Positions 46,549-56,163 of a stretch of DNA of 64,000 nucleotides are shown piece by piece. The DNA is from Candidatus Poribacteria bacterium (GTDB lineage Bacteria; Poribacteria; WGA-4E; WGA-3G): the NCBI GenBank assembly GCA_022824265.1, contig JAJEAG010000090.1, forward strand, positions 27,132 through 91,131. Direction: 5' to 3'. Each line of letters begins with the position of its first letter. The stretch's first letter is position 1. The position numbers and the translations under genes are program-made. Under the pieces are notes generated by a model. It ran no database searches, had not been told where the DNA came from, and saw only the letters and a list, made by a program, of their open reading frames with translations.

Positions 46549-48471
46549 CTAAAACAGGAAACGATACATCGGTTGATCAAGAAAAACAGCAAGAAGACTC
46601 CAGAAAGCACCGATGACAAATTCTCCCAGTACAATTCCAAGGAAGAACGGAATTGCTTTTCGATGTAGTCGGATACCACCATATTTAAGTACAATCCATT
46701 TCAGCAACCAGCCTACAAAGATTGATCCGATCATCGGATTAATTGCCCAACTGCCAGATATAGCATAACCAACAGGATGAAGATTCCACCATATAAACCG
46801 CATACGCAACGCTGCAAGGAGTAAGGTCAGGACAAATCCAAAGGAGGCAAAACTTATCGCAGGAACGTCTGGAGGAGCAGCATAGGTTAACCACGATTCA
46901 AGTCTTCCAAACGATTCCCGACCAAAACCCGGACCACCACCTTCCGCGTAATACATTGAAAGAAATGCCCAAAACGAACCTATTGCACCGAGAACCGTTG
47001 CTAACATCATTAACAATGCAAATCTTCCTATAGGAATGTTTGCTCCTTCTGCTAACTTAAATCCCTCAAGTTGATGCGGCATTGCATGTGAACGATGTGC
47101 TCGGTTTAGAAAATATAGATATGAGAACCCAGTTAAGTTCACTGCACCCAGATGACGTATACCGACCAATCTTGGTAACATCTCATCTGGACCAATAAAG
47201 TGTAAATCATGCACAGGTGAACCAAGTTCGGCGCGTAGTCTTGTAATTGCAATTGCTATTGCAAACCAGATAGCAAAATAAACAATGATGATCCAAAGAC
47301 TCATCCCCATTTTTAGACAGAATCCTACAATGAATGTGATACCACAAAGCAATGTGATGAGAACAAGTGAATAGGGTACGGGTTCATTTTGATTTCGTGT
47401 ATCTTTGTCATATTGACTATGCCTTGAAAAAACACCTCTAATAATCTGCTTTAAGTGACGTCGACTCATCCAAATCGCCAGGACACATAGACCAAGATAG
47501 GCACCATGAGATTGTTCTGCTTCATAGGGAAAACGTGGTAAACCACGCCATCCAGCAATTGTCCCCAACAACCTTTCCGCACGCCAAATTAACCAAAATG
47601 CCCAACATGAGAAGGAAAGATCAAGCGGAATAAAAAATGATAGACCTACTCCGAATGGGAAAACACCGATAGGACTCCATCCAATTCCGTTCCAAGGACG
47701 TTCTGTGAATATTCTACGGAGGTCATATAACTTTCCGCCAAGACTTGGCACTGCGGGAAATAAGAAGTTCAATCCGTTGATAATATCGATTGACATTCCT
47801 ATCGCCAAACCCATCCACAGCCAAGGAGATTTGAAAAATCGACCATTAGGAGTTGTCATTTCAAAAGGCAGTTGGATAATCGGATAACTCAGTCGCTCGG
47901 ATTCAACCCACTGCTTGCGAAATATCAGACACATACACAACATGACAAGGTGTACTGCCACAATAAAGAGAGTCCACCAAAATATCTTTGGTATCCAAGC
48001 AATTAGGTTTTGTGATTCATAGACGCTTGAAAACCCATAATAATATCCTTCAAGAGCGCGTTTATTACTTACAACTAACCAATCAGGAATGTGTAAGTGA
48101 AACAGATTCATCCAATCATTTTCTGGTGTTGCATACCAGTGGGCATGACCTATGAGAGGCATCAAGACAAGAAATCTATCCACACCGGCAAGACCAGCAC
48201 CAATAGAGATGCATGTGTATATCACAAGTAGTTCGGCGCGGTTCAATGCAAGGACACGATTCACTCGGCGTAGCAAGAGTCCCAAACCCAACAGGATTAA
48301 AATGGTTAATATAGCATTGTAAAAAAGTGAAACTTGCGTTGGACTGCCGCCACCACGCAAGATTGATGCAGAGACCCACCAACAGTTTAGTGGAACTAAG
48401 ACACAGATAAGGAGGATTGTAATTGGTCGGATTTTGAGTGTTTTTGGGGAATTATTTTCATTTTCTTTCAT
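46549..48471 (-). CDS. DUF6785/DUF6784 multi-pass membrane protein
   Basis: A 640-residue protein starting at ATG 48471. Residues about 15-250 hold several membrane segments of the DUF6785 type (ILLICVLVPLNCWWVSASI, GGGSPTQVSLFYNAILT, RAELLVIYTCISIGAGL), and the C-terminal half has the DUF6784-type helices. It is widely found in Planctomycetes, Verrucomicrobia and Poribacteria-like genomes, where its function is unknown. No strong ribosome site precedes it. Confidence 0.8.
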   Translation of the reverse strand: MKENENNSPKTLKIRPITILLICVLVPLNCWWVSASILRGGGSPTQVSLFYNAILTILILLGLGLLLRRVNRVLALNRAELLVIYTCISIGAGLAGVDRFLVLMPLIGHAHWYATPENDWMNLFHLHIPDWLVVSNKRALEGYYYGFSSVYESQNLIAWIPKIFWWTLFIVAVHLVMLCMCLIFRKQWVESERLSYPIIQLPFEMTTPNGRFFKSPWLWMGLAIGMSIDIINGLNFLFPAVPSLGGKLYDLRRIFTERPWNGIGWSPIGVFPFGVGLSFFIPLDLSFSCWAFWLIWRAERLLGTIAGWRGLPRFPYEAEQSHGAYLGLCVLAIWMSRRHLKQIIRGVFSRHSQYDKDTRNQNEPVPYSLVLITLLCGITFIVGFCLKMGMSLWIIIVYFAIWFAIAIAITRLRAELGSPVHDLHFIGPDEMLPRLVGIRHLGAVNLTGFSYLYFLNRAHRSHAMPHQLEGFKLAEGANIPIGRFALLMMLATVLGAIGSFWAFLSMYYAEGGGPGFGRESFGRLESWLTYAAPPDVPAISFASFGFVLTLLLAALRMRFIWWNLHPVGYAISGSWAINPMIGSIFVGWLLKWIVLKYGGIRLHRKAIPFFLGIVLGEFVIGAFWSLLAVFLDQPMYRFLF

Positions 48472-48579
48472 TTTACACAATCAATTTTACATCATTATCG
48501 GACATTATACAATTATTTTTCTGATGAGACAGTTCATATAACAGTGTGTTGTCATTGTTTAGTGTTGTCTGTTTTTGAA

Positions 48580-48609
48580 TTGTTTAGTTAACATCAGATG
48601 TGATATAAT
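48580..48609 (+). promoter_or_regulatory. promoter for the DUF3352-PIN-Gfo cluster
   Basis: TTGTTT (48580-48585), 18-base spacer, TATAAT (48604-48609) with extended TGA. It places transcription after 48575, so the upstream open frame from 48575 is excluded and ATG 48656 becomes the likely start. Confidence 0.65.
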
Positions 48610-48655
48610 CAAGTATACCAATATCCTCAAGTATGAGAGAAGGATTCTGACTGTT

Positions 48656-50296
48656 ATGCAGATTACAAGAAAAAGACTTATCCTCATCATACTGATTGCC
48701 TTAATAGGAAGCATAGCTTTATTTACTGTGATTTATCAACAAACCGCACTTTGGACACCTGAACAGAGTCTCATCACACTACTTCCAGAATCTCCAATAG
48801 GTTACTTGACACTCAAAGATTTGGAAGGGATGGTTAAGACATTTAACCGTAGTGAATTTGGAAAACAGGTTGCACAAATGCCTATCCTTACCTTCATCAA
48901 GAATCAACTTTGGTGGCGACAAATCGTATATCAAAAGTTGTTGTGGGAATACGAAATGGGTGGGAGATTTGACATGAAGGCAGTCAAGGGACATTTCGGG
49001 GAAGAGGCGATAATGGCACTTTACCGACGAGATGGAGAACTGTCGTTTCTACTGATTACAGAAGTGGGAGGACCAGAGAAACTTGCTATTGAGGCAATTA
49101 CTGCCACTGATGCGATTAATCCAAAATACAAACGAATACAAACTGAATACAAAGGACTTACAATAAATACAATCACGGGATACCCACTTGATTTTAGTTA
49201 TACATTCATCGGAAAAATTGGTGTGTTAACTCTCAATCCGCTGCTGTTAGCAGAGGTAATTGACATTTATGCAGGAAATAAGGATGGTTTTCTTGTAGAT
49301 AATCCCATCCAAGACCATATACAGGATAGTTACAACCGTGATAAAAACACAGGATATGTTGATATTCCACGTTTAAATAAAGTATTGAAAGGTCTTGCTA
49401 CTAACATCAATAATTTTGTTGAGCAGAATACTCAATCAAATGGTAAAACAAAATACTTGACAATCGGAAATCGCTATGAAGATGGTGTGATAGTTTCCGA
49501 CCTTCATTTAGGATATCCTGATAAACTAAGCATATTCGAATCTGAGAAACTACAGACACTTAAGTTTCTCCCAGAGGATACAGCGTTAGTTTTCTTTAAT
49601 CCCCATCAGAATTGGACTAAGGTGTGGGAGATATTAAGGAATAATTTGTCTGTTGATGTTTCTACAGAAGAATTAAATTTAGCACAACATTTTGACACAG
49701 AACTGACTATTGCATTAGTCACACATGGTGAAGGAGAAACATCAAAGTTACCGTCTCTGATTATACATTCACAAATAAAAGATATTCCAGCATTTGGATC
49801 AGAAATTGAACATTTGAAAAATGCGAAAATATCTGTTGGTGGTATCCCGATTGAATTCCTTGAACCACAAAACTATAAAGACATTATTGTGCAGCCAATT
49901 CGGTTACGACTTAATATTCTACTTGCACTCACAGGTGCGTATGCTGTCGTGGATAACAATTTTTTCTTTAGCACAACGTTTGGTGGTTTAATCAGTGTGC
50001 TTGATGTTTATTCTGGTGACTCTCCTGCATTAGAAGATGTACATTTTGCTGACAGTAGTATGCAGACTTTTATCCAACCGAATCTGCTTGTGCCTGAAAT
50101 AGAACGACTTATACCGGTTGCAACTTTACTTGCTTCATTTTCGGGGTATAAATTGGATGCGGGGTTAATGCAGCATATCAAAGATAATCTGTTTCCGTTA
50201 GAGGCTCTTGGTCCAATTACTGCAGATATGCATGTTGATGAAAAAGGGGTGCATTCAGAGGTGCGTATTGTATTAGAAAATAAAGAATTACAATAG
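48656..50296 (+). CDS. DUF3352-domain membrane protein
   Basis: The product (546 residues from ATG 48656) has one N-terminal membrane segment (about 9-28) and an extracytoplasmic DUF3352 region opening with SLITLLPESPIGYLTLKDLEG. Other family-like segments are GRFDMKAVKGHFGEEAIMALYR and FLPEDTALVFFNPHQN. Family function is unknown. It is 19 bases from the next gene and appears to lead an operon. Confidence 0.78.
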   Translation: MQITRKRLILIILIALIGSIALFTVIYQQTALWTPEQSLITLLPESPIGYLTLKDLEGMVKTFNRSEFGKQVAQMPILTFIKNQLWWRQIVYQKLLWEYEMGGRFDMKAVKGHFGEEAIMALYRRDGELSFLLITEVGGPEKLAIEAITATDAINPKYKRIQTEYKGLTINTITGYPLDFSYTFIGKIGVLTLNPLLLAEVIDIYAGNKDGFLVDNPIQDHIQDSYNRDKNTGYVDIPRLNKVLKGLATNINNFVEQNTQSNGKTKYLTIGNRYEDGVIVSDLHLGYPDKLSIFESEKLQTLKFLPEDTALVFFNPHQNWTKVWEILRNNLSVDVSTEELNLAQHFDTELTIALVTHGEGETSKLPSLIIHSQIKDIPAFGSEIEHLKNAKISVGGIPIEFLEPQNYKDIIVQPIRLRLNILLALTGAYAVVDNNFFFSTTFGGLISVLDVYSGDSPALEDVHFADSSMQTFIQPNLLVPEIERLIPVATLLASFSGYKLDAGLMQHIKDNLFPLEALGPITADMHVDEKGVHSEVRIVLENKELQ

Positions 50297-50315
50297 AAAT
50301 AAAGGAGTAATTACG

Positions 50316-50642
50316 ATGGATAAAGAAGCATTTGATGATGTCATTGGACGTATAGACCAACTTCAAAAAGGGATTACTGAGGTAAAAAATCAACTTAATA
50401 TGTTGATGGACACTTTTGCAAATCTTCCTATGAAAAACATTAAAACTGGTGAAGAGATGATGGCATTACACACTCCCCGAAAACAACAGAATGCAGAAAT
50501 TGTACGTGGTATATTTGAGAAATTGGGTATTTCCGGCAAACCAATTCCTGCTGAAGAACTGCAAGCTCGAATGGCAAAGAACGGAATTCGCGCAGAGGAC
50601 AATGAGTTTAGTCGTGCAATTATTGAGGAACGCGAAAAATAA
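50316..50642 (+). CDS. putative antitoxin of a PIN toxin pair
   Basis: A 108-residue acidic/amphipathic protein without a recognised antitoxin family. The first 35 residues form a coiled coil (DDVIGRIDQLQKGITEVKNQLNMLMD), and the C-terminal half (NAEIVRGIFEKLGISGKPIPAEELQARMAKNGI) could be a small helical domain. It has AAGGAG upstream. It precedes the PIN protein with a 2-base gap, the usual antitoxin-first layout of type II modules, but resembles neither VapB nor Phd. Alternatively it is simply a partner of the DUF3352 protein. Confidence 0.55.
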   Translation: MDKEAFDDVIGRIDQLQKGITEVKNQLNMLMDTFANLPMKNIKTGEEMMALHTPRKQQNAEIVRGIFEKLGISGKPIPAEELQARMAKNGIRAEDNEFSRAIIEEREK

Positions 50643-50644
50643 AT

Positions 50645-51148
50645 ATGTACCATTTTTATTTTGATGCAAGTGCACTTGTGAAACGTTATACTCAAGAGAT
50701 TGGAAGTGATAAAATTAATTTTCTATTCACTAACGTTCCATTGAATCGACAGATGTGTTTAATTCTCGGAGTTGTTGAACTTTTCTGGATATGTGTCAGA
50801 AAAAAGAACGATGATCGTATAACAAATCAAAATTTCATCCAAGCAAGTGTCAACCTAAATAGTGAGATACTTGACCACAATTCAGACTTCAAAACAATAC
50901 CCGTTCCAGATTCACTGATTTTGAATTCAATGTCTTTGATTGAAACCCATTCGCTCAATAGCGTTGATGCGTTGGTACTACGTTCTGCATTGAACATCGC
51001 TGCAGAACTTCGTAATACTGATGATAGGTTAGTACTCGTTGCATCTGATCAACGTCTTCTTAGAGCTGCGCGTTCAGAAGGTCTACTTGTCTTTAATCCC
51101 GAAAATGATTCTCAACAGATTCTAAAAAATTGGATAACTCGTATATGA
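50645..51148 (+). CDS. PIN-domain ribonuclease (VapC-like toxin)
   Basis: A 167-residue PIN domain protein with all four acidic residues of the metal site: Asp7 in YFDASALVKRY, Glu45 in GVVELFW, Asp108 in SVDALVLRSA and Asp135 in VASDQRLLRAA. VapC toxins cut tRNA or rRNA. The paired 108-residue gene and operon structure support a toxin-antitoxin role, though a housekeeping ribonuclease cannot be excluded. The ATG of the Gfo/Idh gene overlaps its stop. Confidence 0.85.
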   Translation: MYHFYFDASALVKRYTQEIGSDKINFLFTNVPLNRQMCLILGVVELFWICVRKKNDDRITNQNFIQASVNLNSEILDHNSDFKTIPVPDSLILNSMSLIETHSLNSVDALVLRSALNIAAELRNTDDRLVLVASDQRLLRAARSEGLLVFNPENDSQQILKNWITRI

Positions 51149-52197
51149 ATACAAAGATTGGTATTGGCATAATAAGTTTCGCACATGGACATGCAAACGC
51201 ATACTGTAATATGATGCAAGGATTTGAGGATGTAAAACTCATTGCTTGTTGGGACGATAACACTGAACGTGGTGAAAACACTGCCCCACAATACGGATTG
51301 GATTACTCACCTCACCTTGAAGATGTAGTCAATCATGAAGAAATTGACGCAGTGATTGTAACCTGCGAAACAAACCGACATGCCGAAATGGTCGTTGAGG
51401 CAGCTTCTGCAGGTAAACATATCCTTTGCCAGAAACCGATGGCACTCACCTTAGAAGATTGTGACATAATTGCAAATGCAGTGCAGAAATCTGGTGTTAA
51501 GTTCATGATGGCACACCAGATGCGACGCGACCCTGCTAACATTGCAATGAAGGAATTAATAGAGAGTGGAGTATTGGGAAAGATTGGGTTGCTGCGTAGA
51601 CGGCACTGCATCAATGTTTTATTTAATGAGGCATTTGTAACTGGACCGAGTCGTTGGCATATTGATCCTGTCAAGAATATGGGAATGTTCATGGATGATG
51701 CGTCACATGCAACGGATTTCATCTACTGGATGCTTGGTAAACCAAACAGTGTCATAGCAGAAATAGATAATGTGTTAACAGATGTCGCACCTGATGACTC
51801 TGGAGTTGCAGTCTATCGCTTTCCGAGTGGTGAGATGGCTATTTTGATAAACACATCTGTGACGCTTGCTGGAGAAAATACGACTGAAATTTATGGGGAT
51901 CAAGGTGTTGCTATACAAAACTATGGTGATGGACCGTCTTGTAACATGCCGCGACCAGAAGATGCAATCGCTCTAAAACTCTATACTCGTGCCGAACCTT
52001 CATGGAAAGACCTTGGCATTCCAATTCCAAATAGTCATGGTGAACGGATAGCAGGTGTTCCACGTCCATTTATTGATTGTCTAATAAACGATACTGAACC
52101 TGATGTATCTGTTAAAGCAGGAAGGATTTCTGTTGAGATGGTCCTGGGTGCATATCGTTCAGCACAAGAAGGTAGGAGAATTACGTTTCCATTATAA
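51145..52197 (+). CDS. Gfo/Idh/MocA-family oxidoreductase
   Basis: A 350-residue NAD(P)-dependent enzyme whose start (ATG 51145) overlaps the PIN stop as ATGA. The Rossmann start (IGIGIISFAHGHANAYCNMM) has an atypical glycine pattern. Landmarks are EEIDAVIVTCETNRHAEMVVEAASAGKHILCQKPMALTLEDC with the EKP-like site CQKP, and DDASHATDFIYWMLGKP, the substrate-binding His/Asp stretch. The family dehydrogenates sugars and related polyols; its substrate is not evident. Confidence 0.85.
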   Translation: MNTKIGIGIISFAHGHANAYCNMMQGFEDVKLIACWDDNTERGENTAPQYGLDYSPHLEDVVNHEEIDAVIVTCETNRHAEMVVEAASAGKHILCQKPMALTLEDCDIIANAVQKSGVKFMMAHQMRRDPANIAMKELIESGVLGKIGLLRRRHCINVLFNEAFVTGPSRWHIDPVKNMGMFMDDASHATDFIYWMLGKPNSVIAEIDNVLTDVAPDDSGVAVYRFPSGEMAILINTSVTLAGENTTEIYGDQGVAIQNYGDGPSCNMPRPEDAIALKLYTRAEPSWKDLGIPIPNSHGERIAGVPRPFIDCLINDTEPDVSVKAGRISVEMVLGAYRSAQEGRRITFPL

Positions 52198-52213
52198 TGG
52201 AAATGAATTAGTT

Positions 52214-52948
52214 TTAAGGACTATTTCGTCGCATGATGCTCAAAATCTGTCCTGTCATACCGCTGTCAGTCGGTTGTTTGGCGAGGAAAAGTGCGGAGTC
52301 TACAACCTTTTCAGGTTCTTTCCACGGGTCACTTTGAGCGCGGAATATTTTGTCACCTTCCCATACGGGTCTTGAGAGTTCCGTTTTTACAGGACCAGGA
52401 ATTAAGACATTCGCGATGATACCGTCCTCCCATACCTCTTCAGCAATTGCTTGTGTTAACCCGTGCAATGCAGCTTTGGATGCACAATAAATACTAAGAT
52501 TTGCATGACCGACCTGTCCCATTCCTGAACCGATATTAATAATATTGCCGCTTCCTTGTTTCTTCATAATAGGCAACACAGCACGACAACAGTGGACGAC
52601 TGCCATGACGTTAATCTTCCAAACTTCATCCCATTCTTCATCGGTTGTATCTAAAAACAGTCCTCTCGGATTAATTCCCGCATTATTTACAAGGATGTCT
52701 ATTTGTCCGTAATTTTCAATTGTTTTTTGGACCAAATTCTCTACTTCATTACGGTTCTTTAGATCGGTTGGGACAGCAAGAACATTTCCGCCATTTGCTT
52801 TTATCACATCTGCAACCCCATTAAGCTGATCCTGACTGCGTGATGCGATCACAACTGACGCACCATCTGCGGCGTAAGCAATTGCGATTGCTCTACCTAT
52901 TCCACGACCAGCACCAGTGACAATAGCAACCTTGTTAGTTAATTCCAT
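52214..52948 (-). CDS. short-chain dehydrogenase/reductase
   Basis: The 244-residue SDR starts at ATG 52948, 9 bases after GGAG; a longer frame reaches 53029 but overlaps the J-domain gene. Nucleotide-binding motif AIVTGAGRGIG, NNAGINPRG, catalytic Ser in NIGSGMG, Tyr-Lys in SIYCASKAALHG. Such enzymes reduce or oxidise 3-oxoacyl, sugar or aldehyde substrates. Converges with the oxidoreductase gene 16 bases away. Confidence 0.85.
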   Translation of the reverse strand: MELTNKVAIVTGAGRGIGRAIAIAYAADGASVVIASRSQDQLNGVADVIKANGGNVLAVPTDLKNRNEVENLVQKTIENYGQIDILVNNAGINPRGLFLDTTDEEWDEVWKINVMAVVHCCRAVLPIMKKQGSGNIINIGSGMGQVGHANLSIYCASKAALHGLTQAIAEEVWEDGIIANVLIPGPVKTELSRPVWEGDKIFRAQSDPWKEPEKVVDSALFLAKQPTDSGMTGQILSIMRRNSP

Positions 52949-53004
52949 AGAACTTTTCTCCGTAAAATGCTGTATATTAGTTCTTGTAGACGGTTTGAGA
53001 TTAG

Positions 53005-53829
53005 CTAAGAGTTTTTTGATCCACTCCACATATTTATCAATCTGGTCAATTGTGCGCGACTTGACTGGACTTTACGTTTTATGTCAGTGGCAAGTGTTGA
53101 GAGAAGATCTTTTCCGCTTTTCTCAGCATCTTCAACTTGCTGTTTTAACTGATAGGTTCGTCCCGCTTTTATCCTATTTATCTCTGAACGTAATTCACTT
53201 GTTGCACGATTAAGATGTCGCAACTCAAACTGTAGTCTATCCCTCTTTTCTGTGATTGACCCTTCAGTCTGCAAAACTTCATCTGTATCTCCGATGCTTA
53301 AACGTTCCAATATTTGGACATCTTGCTCATTATAGGCACGATTGATTAGCGGCATCAACTGCTCATGTCGTTTCTGTTCTTCAGTCTGTTCTGCTTTGTC
53401 TGGATGGAAACGTTTAGCAAGTTTTCTATAGAGTGACTGTAGGTATTTTGCTTCCTTTTTTGGAAGCTTACTTTTATCTGACTCTTGTTCAACTTCTTCT
53501 TGTACTTCTTCTACGTGAAGACGAGTTCTGTTTTCTCGGAAACAAGATTCTACCCGGTCATCAATTTCTTTCTCACCTACATCTTCGCGTCGTAACTGTA
53601 AACGTAGACGATACTCCTTGGTTTCAAGTTCTACCTGTTCAAGTTCAAGATAATAACGTCCTACGTGTGCATTATACCTATGTTGAAATAGATCAACTTC
53701 TGCTCTCAGATTCTCTTTTGAGACGGTAAGTTCTTCAACCAGACCTCTTTTTTCTTCAATAGCATGAAGCAATCTGTTTATCTCTTTTTCATTATTACTA
53801 TTGATATAGACTAAGGTCGCAGGATTCAT
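53005..53829 (-). CDS. J-domain protein with flanking coiled coils
   Basis: A 274-residue protein without signal or membrane segment. A J-domain (about 126-180, YRKLAKRFHPDKAEQ) contains the HPD tripeptide at 142-144 that stimulates Hsp70. Long charged coiled coils lie before it (about 12-120) and after it (about 200-260). This is a cochaperone-like architecture; the client is unknown. It lies 41 bases after the infA gene. Confidence 0.75.
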   Translation of the reverse strand: MNPATLVYINSNNEKEINRLLHAIEEKRGLVEELTVSKENLRAEVDLFQHRYNAHVGRYYLELEQVELETKEYRLRLQLRREDVGEKEIDDRVESCFRENRTRLHVEEVQEEVEQESDKSKLPKKEAKYLQSLYRKLAKRFHPDKAEQTEEQKRHEQLMPLINRAYNEQDVQILERLSIGDTDEVLQTEGSITEKRDRLQFELRHLNRATSELRSEINRIKAGRTYQLKQQVEDAEKSGKDLLSTLATDIKRKVQSSRAQLTRLINMWSGSKNS

Positions 53830-53870
53830 AACTTATTCCTACATTGAGCAGAGGTGCAATCATGAATATA

Positions 53871-54236
53871 TTATCTGGTTTTGCGATATGTGATACGTCC
53901 TCTTGTCAAATCATACGGTGAGAGCTCAACGGTAACTTTATCTCCCGGTTCAATTTTGATGAAGTATTTCCGCATCCTACCTGATATATGCGCAAGGATT
54001 CTGTGCTTATTTTCCAATTCCACCCGAAACATGGCATTGGGTAACGGTTCTACGACAATACCTTCCACCTCAATTTTGTCTTTTTGGGAAGGCGTACGTT
54101 CTACCTCATCCTGTTCAGCATTTACATCAACAGAATCGTCTTGTCGTTTTTTCTGTTTTTGCTTCCGTTTTGGACCTCTTTGGTTTGTATACTTTGATTG
54201 AGAATTGCCCCTATTTCTCGAAGATTTACGATTCAA
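53871..54236 (-). CDS. infA: translation initiation factor IF-1 with long N-terminal extension
   Basis: IF-1 binds the ribosomal A site during initiation. Residues about 52-121 are a complete 70-residue S1-like OB fold: [59 protein letters not shown], very close to the normal IF-1 (72 residues in E. coli). The first about 51 residues are extra: 1-32 are strongly basic and serine/asparagine-rich ([12 protein letters not shown]), then 33-50 are acidic. The start is TTG 54236 with AAGGAG 8 bases upstream; no internal start could give a normal-length IF-1, so the extension is part of the protein. Confidence 0.88.
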   Translation of the reverse strand: MNRKSSRNRGNSQSKYTNQRGPKRKQKQKKRQDDSVDVNAEQDEVERTPSQKDKIEVEGIVVEPLPNAMFRVELENKHRILAHISGRMRKYFIKIEPGDKVTVELSPYDLTRGRITYRKTR

Positions 54237-54304
54237 AATATGGTCTCCTTACTAATGTAGAGATATTATTGAGATTATGTAGACTTCAATAAAGTTACTA
54301 AAGA

Positions 54305-55099
54305 CTAAGACTGCTCTTTCAAACTGAAAGATTTACCTGCTTCAATAACAAGTTCCTTAAAATATTCTATTGCTGTTCTGAGTTGAGTTTCCGACTCGTC
54401 TTTATCATTGCTTGTTGAAACGAGGTCAACAGGCATACTACCTTCACCTGTTTCGCGCAGAGAAACATAGGCTTTTAAATAAACTTCTGGATGACGTTCC
54501 ATTACTTTTTGCATGAGTGGTGAAACTTCAGCTTCAAACATACTCACATGCACACGTGCAGTACTTATTTCTGCCCGGTATCTTTCTACTATCAAGGGTT
54601 GAATATGTGTTTCAAAAATTGATTTCATCTCGCGGGGAGGACCAGGCATCATCATGATAGTAGACTCCTGGTGATTAACACTGATACACGGTGCCCAACC
54701 TGCAGGATTTTGAAAAACTTCTGCTGTTTCTGGTACTGTTGCCATCTTGGTAAGTGCTTCATTCAGCGGGTCATTTTCGGACATTTTACGACGTTTGCGA
54801 TATTCAGCGATAGTATCATTACAGACAATAGGTTTTGTTCCAATGAGTGATGCAACGACAGCAACAGTCATATCATCGGGTGTCGGTCCGAGTCCACCTG
54901 TCGTTAGGATGAGAGAGGTTTCGCGTTGAATAGCTGAGTCGAGTGCTTCAGTCATCTCATCAAAGTCATCGCGAAGCATGGTTACCCTTCGCAATTCTCC
55001 CCCAAGTTGAAGAATCTGTTGGGCAATCCAATGAGCGTTGGTATCCTGTATTTGTCCGAGTACTAACTCGGTTCCGATTGAAAATAGTTCTATCGCCAC
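54305..55099 (-). CDS. CinA-type molybdopterin-binding domain protein
   Basis: A 264-residue protein consisting of the N-terminal COG1058 domain only: MAIELFSIGTELVLGQIQDTNAHWIAQQI, LILTTGGLGPTPDDMTVAVVA and MMPGPPREMKSIFE. It lacks the C-terminal nicotinamide-nucleotide amidase domain of full-length CinA (about 400 residues). Standalone forms are pyrophosphatase-like or of unknown role. It uses GTG 55099 with AGGAG 6 bases upstream, and is 11 bases after the esterase gene. Confidence 0.85.
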   Translation of the reverse strand: MAIELFSIGTELVLGQIQDTNAHWIAQQILQLGGELRRVTMLRDDFDEMTEALDSAIQRETSLILTTGGLGPTPDDMTVAVVASLIGTKPIVCNDTIAEYRKRRKMSENDPLNEALTKMATVPETAEVFQNPAGWAPCISVNHQESTIMMMPGPPREMKSIFETHIQPLIVERYRAEISTARVHVSMFEAEVSPLMQKVMERHPEVYLKAYVSLRETGEGSMPVDLVSTSNDKDESETQLRTAIEYFKELVIEAGKSFSLKEQS

Positions 55100-55110
55100 C
55101 TAATACTCCT

Positions 55111-56151
55111 TTATAATACTTTTTTGAGAAATTCAAATGCACCGATACCATAGAAACTGTGTCCAGCTTCAAATACCTCAAAACCTAATTTGTCTTCTGC
55201 ATTGAATAGTTTGTAAATTGATTTTGCACGATCCACAGCATATCTTGTTGCATCAATTGGAAAAATTGTATCCTCAGTACCAGATTCAACAAACAGGGCG
55301 CGAGGCGTAATTAATCCAGCAATATCATACATCTCGGCATATTGTAACACATTTGGGATATAATTGTCTATACAATGACTAATACTCAAGATACTATCCT
55401 TGAATGTGTTGAAATATCCACTAACAACAGCAGCTTTGACACGTTGATCAAGTGCTGCTGTGTAAAATGAAGTTGTTCCACCTCCTGAAATACCCATTAT
55501 TCCGAGTCTGTCCATATCAACTTCAGTTCGGGTAGCCAAATAATCATAAGCACGCATTGCATCATAAACACGCCATCCGACCATTGTTTGTCCAAGCAAC
55601 AATGCTGCTCCAGAACTCGGTTGACACGAAGAACTGCCCCCACCTTTCTGTTGTGCAACGGCATCGCGCCGGTGTCCGAAACCAAATTGTTCTATTGCAA
55701 GGACAGTATAACCGTGTGTCAAACATTGTAGCGCAAAATCGTTCTGATACCCACCATATTCTTTCCGCATGGAACCATCTTCTTCAATTCCTACGATGTC
55801 ATCTACGCCACGTCCGTGACCTGCTAAACAGAGAATAGTCGCGTTTGACGTGGAAATGTCAATATGTGTAGGAGTCAGGAAATATCCATATATCGTCATA
55901 TTCGGACGACTCTGAAATACCACCGTTTCACGTTTATACTGCTCGAATTCCTGTATCTCCAAGACATCCGGTTGTAAATCGCACTTTGTGGTAGGGAAAC
56001 CTCCTACTAATTCTATTAGTTTCTCACGGAGAACACCTTGCCATTTCTCTGCTTCAGCAACATTTGTAGCAGAAAATTCCAACTCACGCGGTATGTCATC
56101 GTATAAGGTATGCGAATAAACTAAGGTGTCTAAACATTGTTCACTGTGCAT
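55111..56151 (-). CDS. alpha/beta hydrolase (acetyl-xylan-esterase or dienelactone-hydrolase type)
   Basis: A 346-residue esterase-like protein. The nucleophile elbow is MGISGGGTTSFY, the acid is in FVESGTEDTIFP and the His in FEAGHSFYGI. It has NATILCLAGHGRGVDDIVGI and VLAIEQFGFGHRRDA, typical of Abhydrolase_7-type or carbohydrate esterase families. No signal peptide is present, so it acts in the cytoplasm. It lies 12 bases downstream of the DUF1015 gene. Confidence 0.8.
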   Translation of the reverse strand: MHSEQCLDTLVYSHTLYDDIPRELEFSATNVAEAEKWQGVLREKLIELVGGFPTTKCDLQPDVLEIQEFEQYKRETVVFQSRPNMTIYGYFLTPTHIDISTSNATILCLAGHGRGVDDIVGIEEDGSMRKEYGGYQNDFALQCLTHGYTVLAIEQFGFGHRRDAVAQQKGGGSSSCQPSSGAALLLGQTMVGWRVYDAMRAYDYLATRTEVDMDRLGIMGISGGGTTSFYTAALDQRVKAAVVSGYFNTFKDSILSISHCIDNYIPNVLQYAEMYDIAGLITPRALFVESGTEDTIFPIDATRYAVDRAKSIYKLFNAEDKLGFEVFEAGHSFYGIGAFEFLKKVL

Positions 56152-56163
56152 CTTTTATCACTA

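Noticed and set aside
48575..48655. Upstream start of the DUF3352 gene
   Set aside because: The predicted promoter lies at 48580-48609, so transcription starts after this codon.
52949..53029. Longer SDR N terminus
   Set aside because: It overlaps the J-domain gene and lacks a family match; ATG 52948 gives the usual length.
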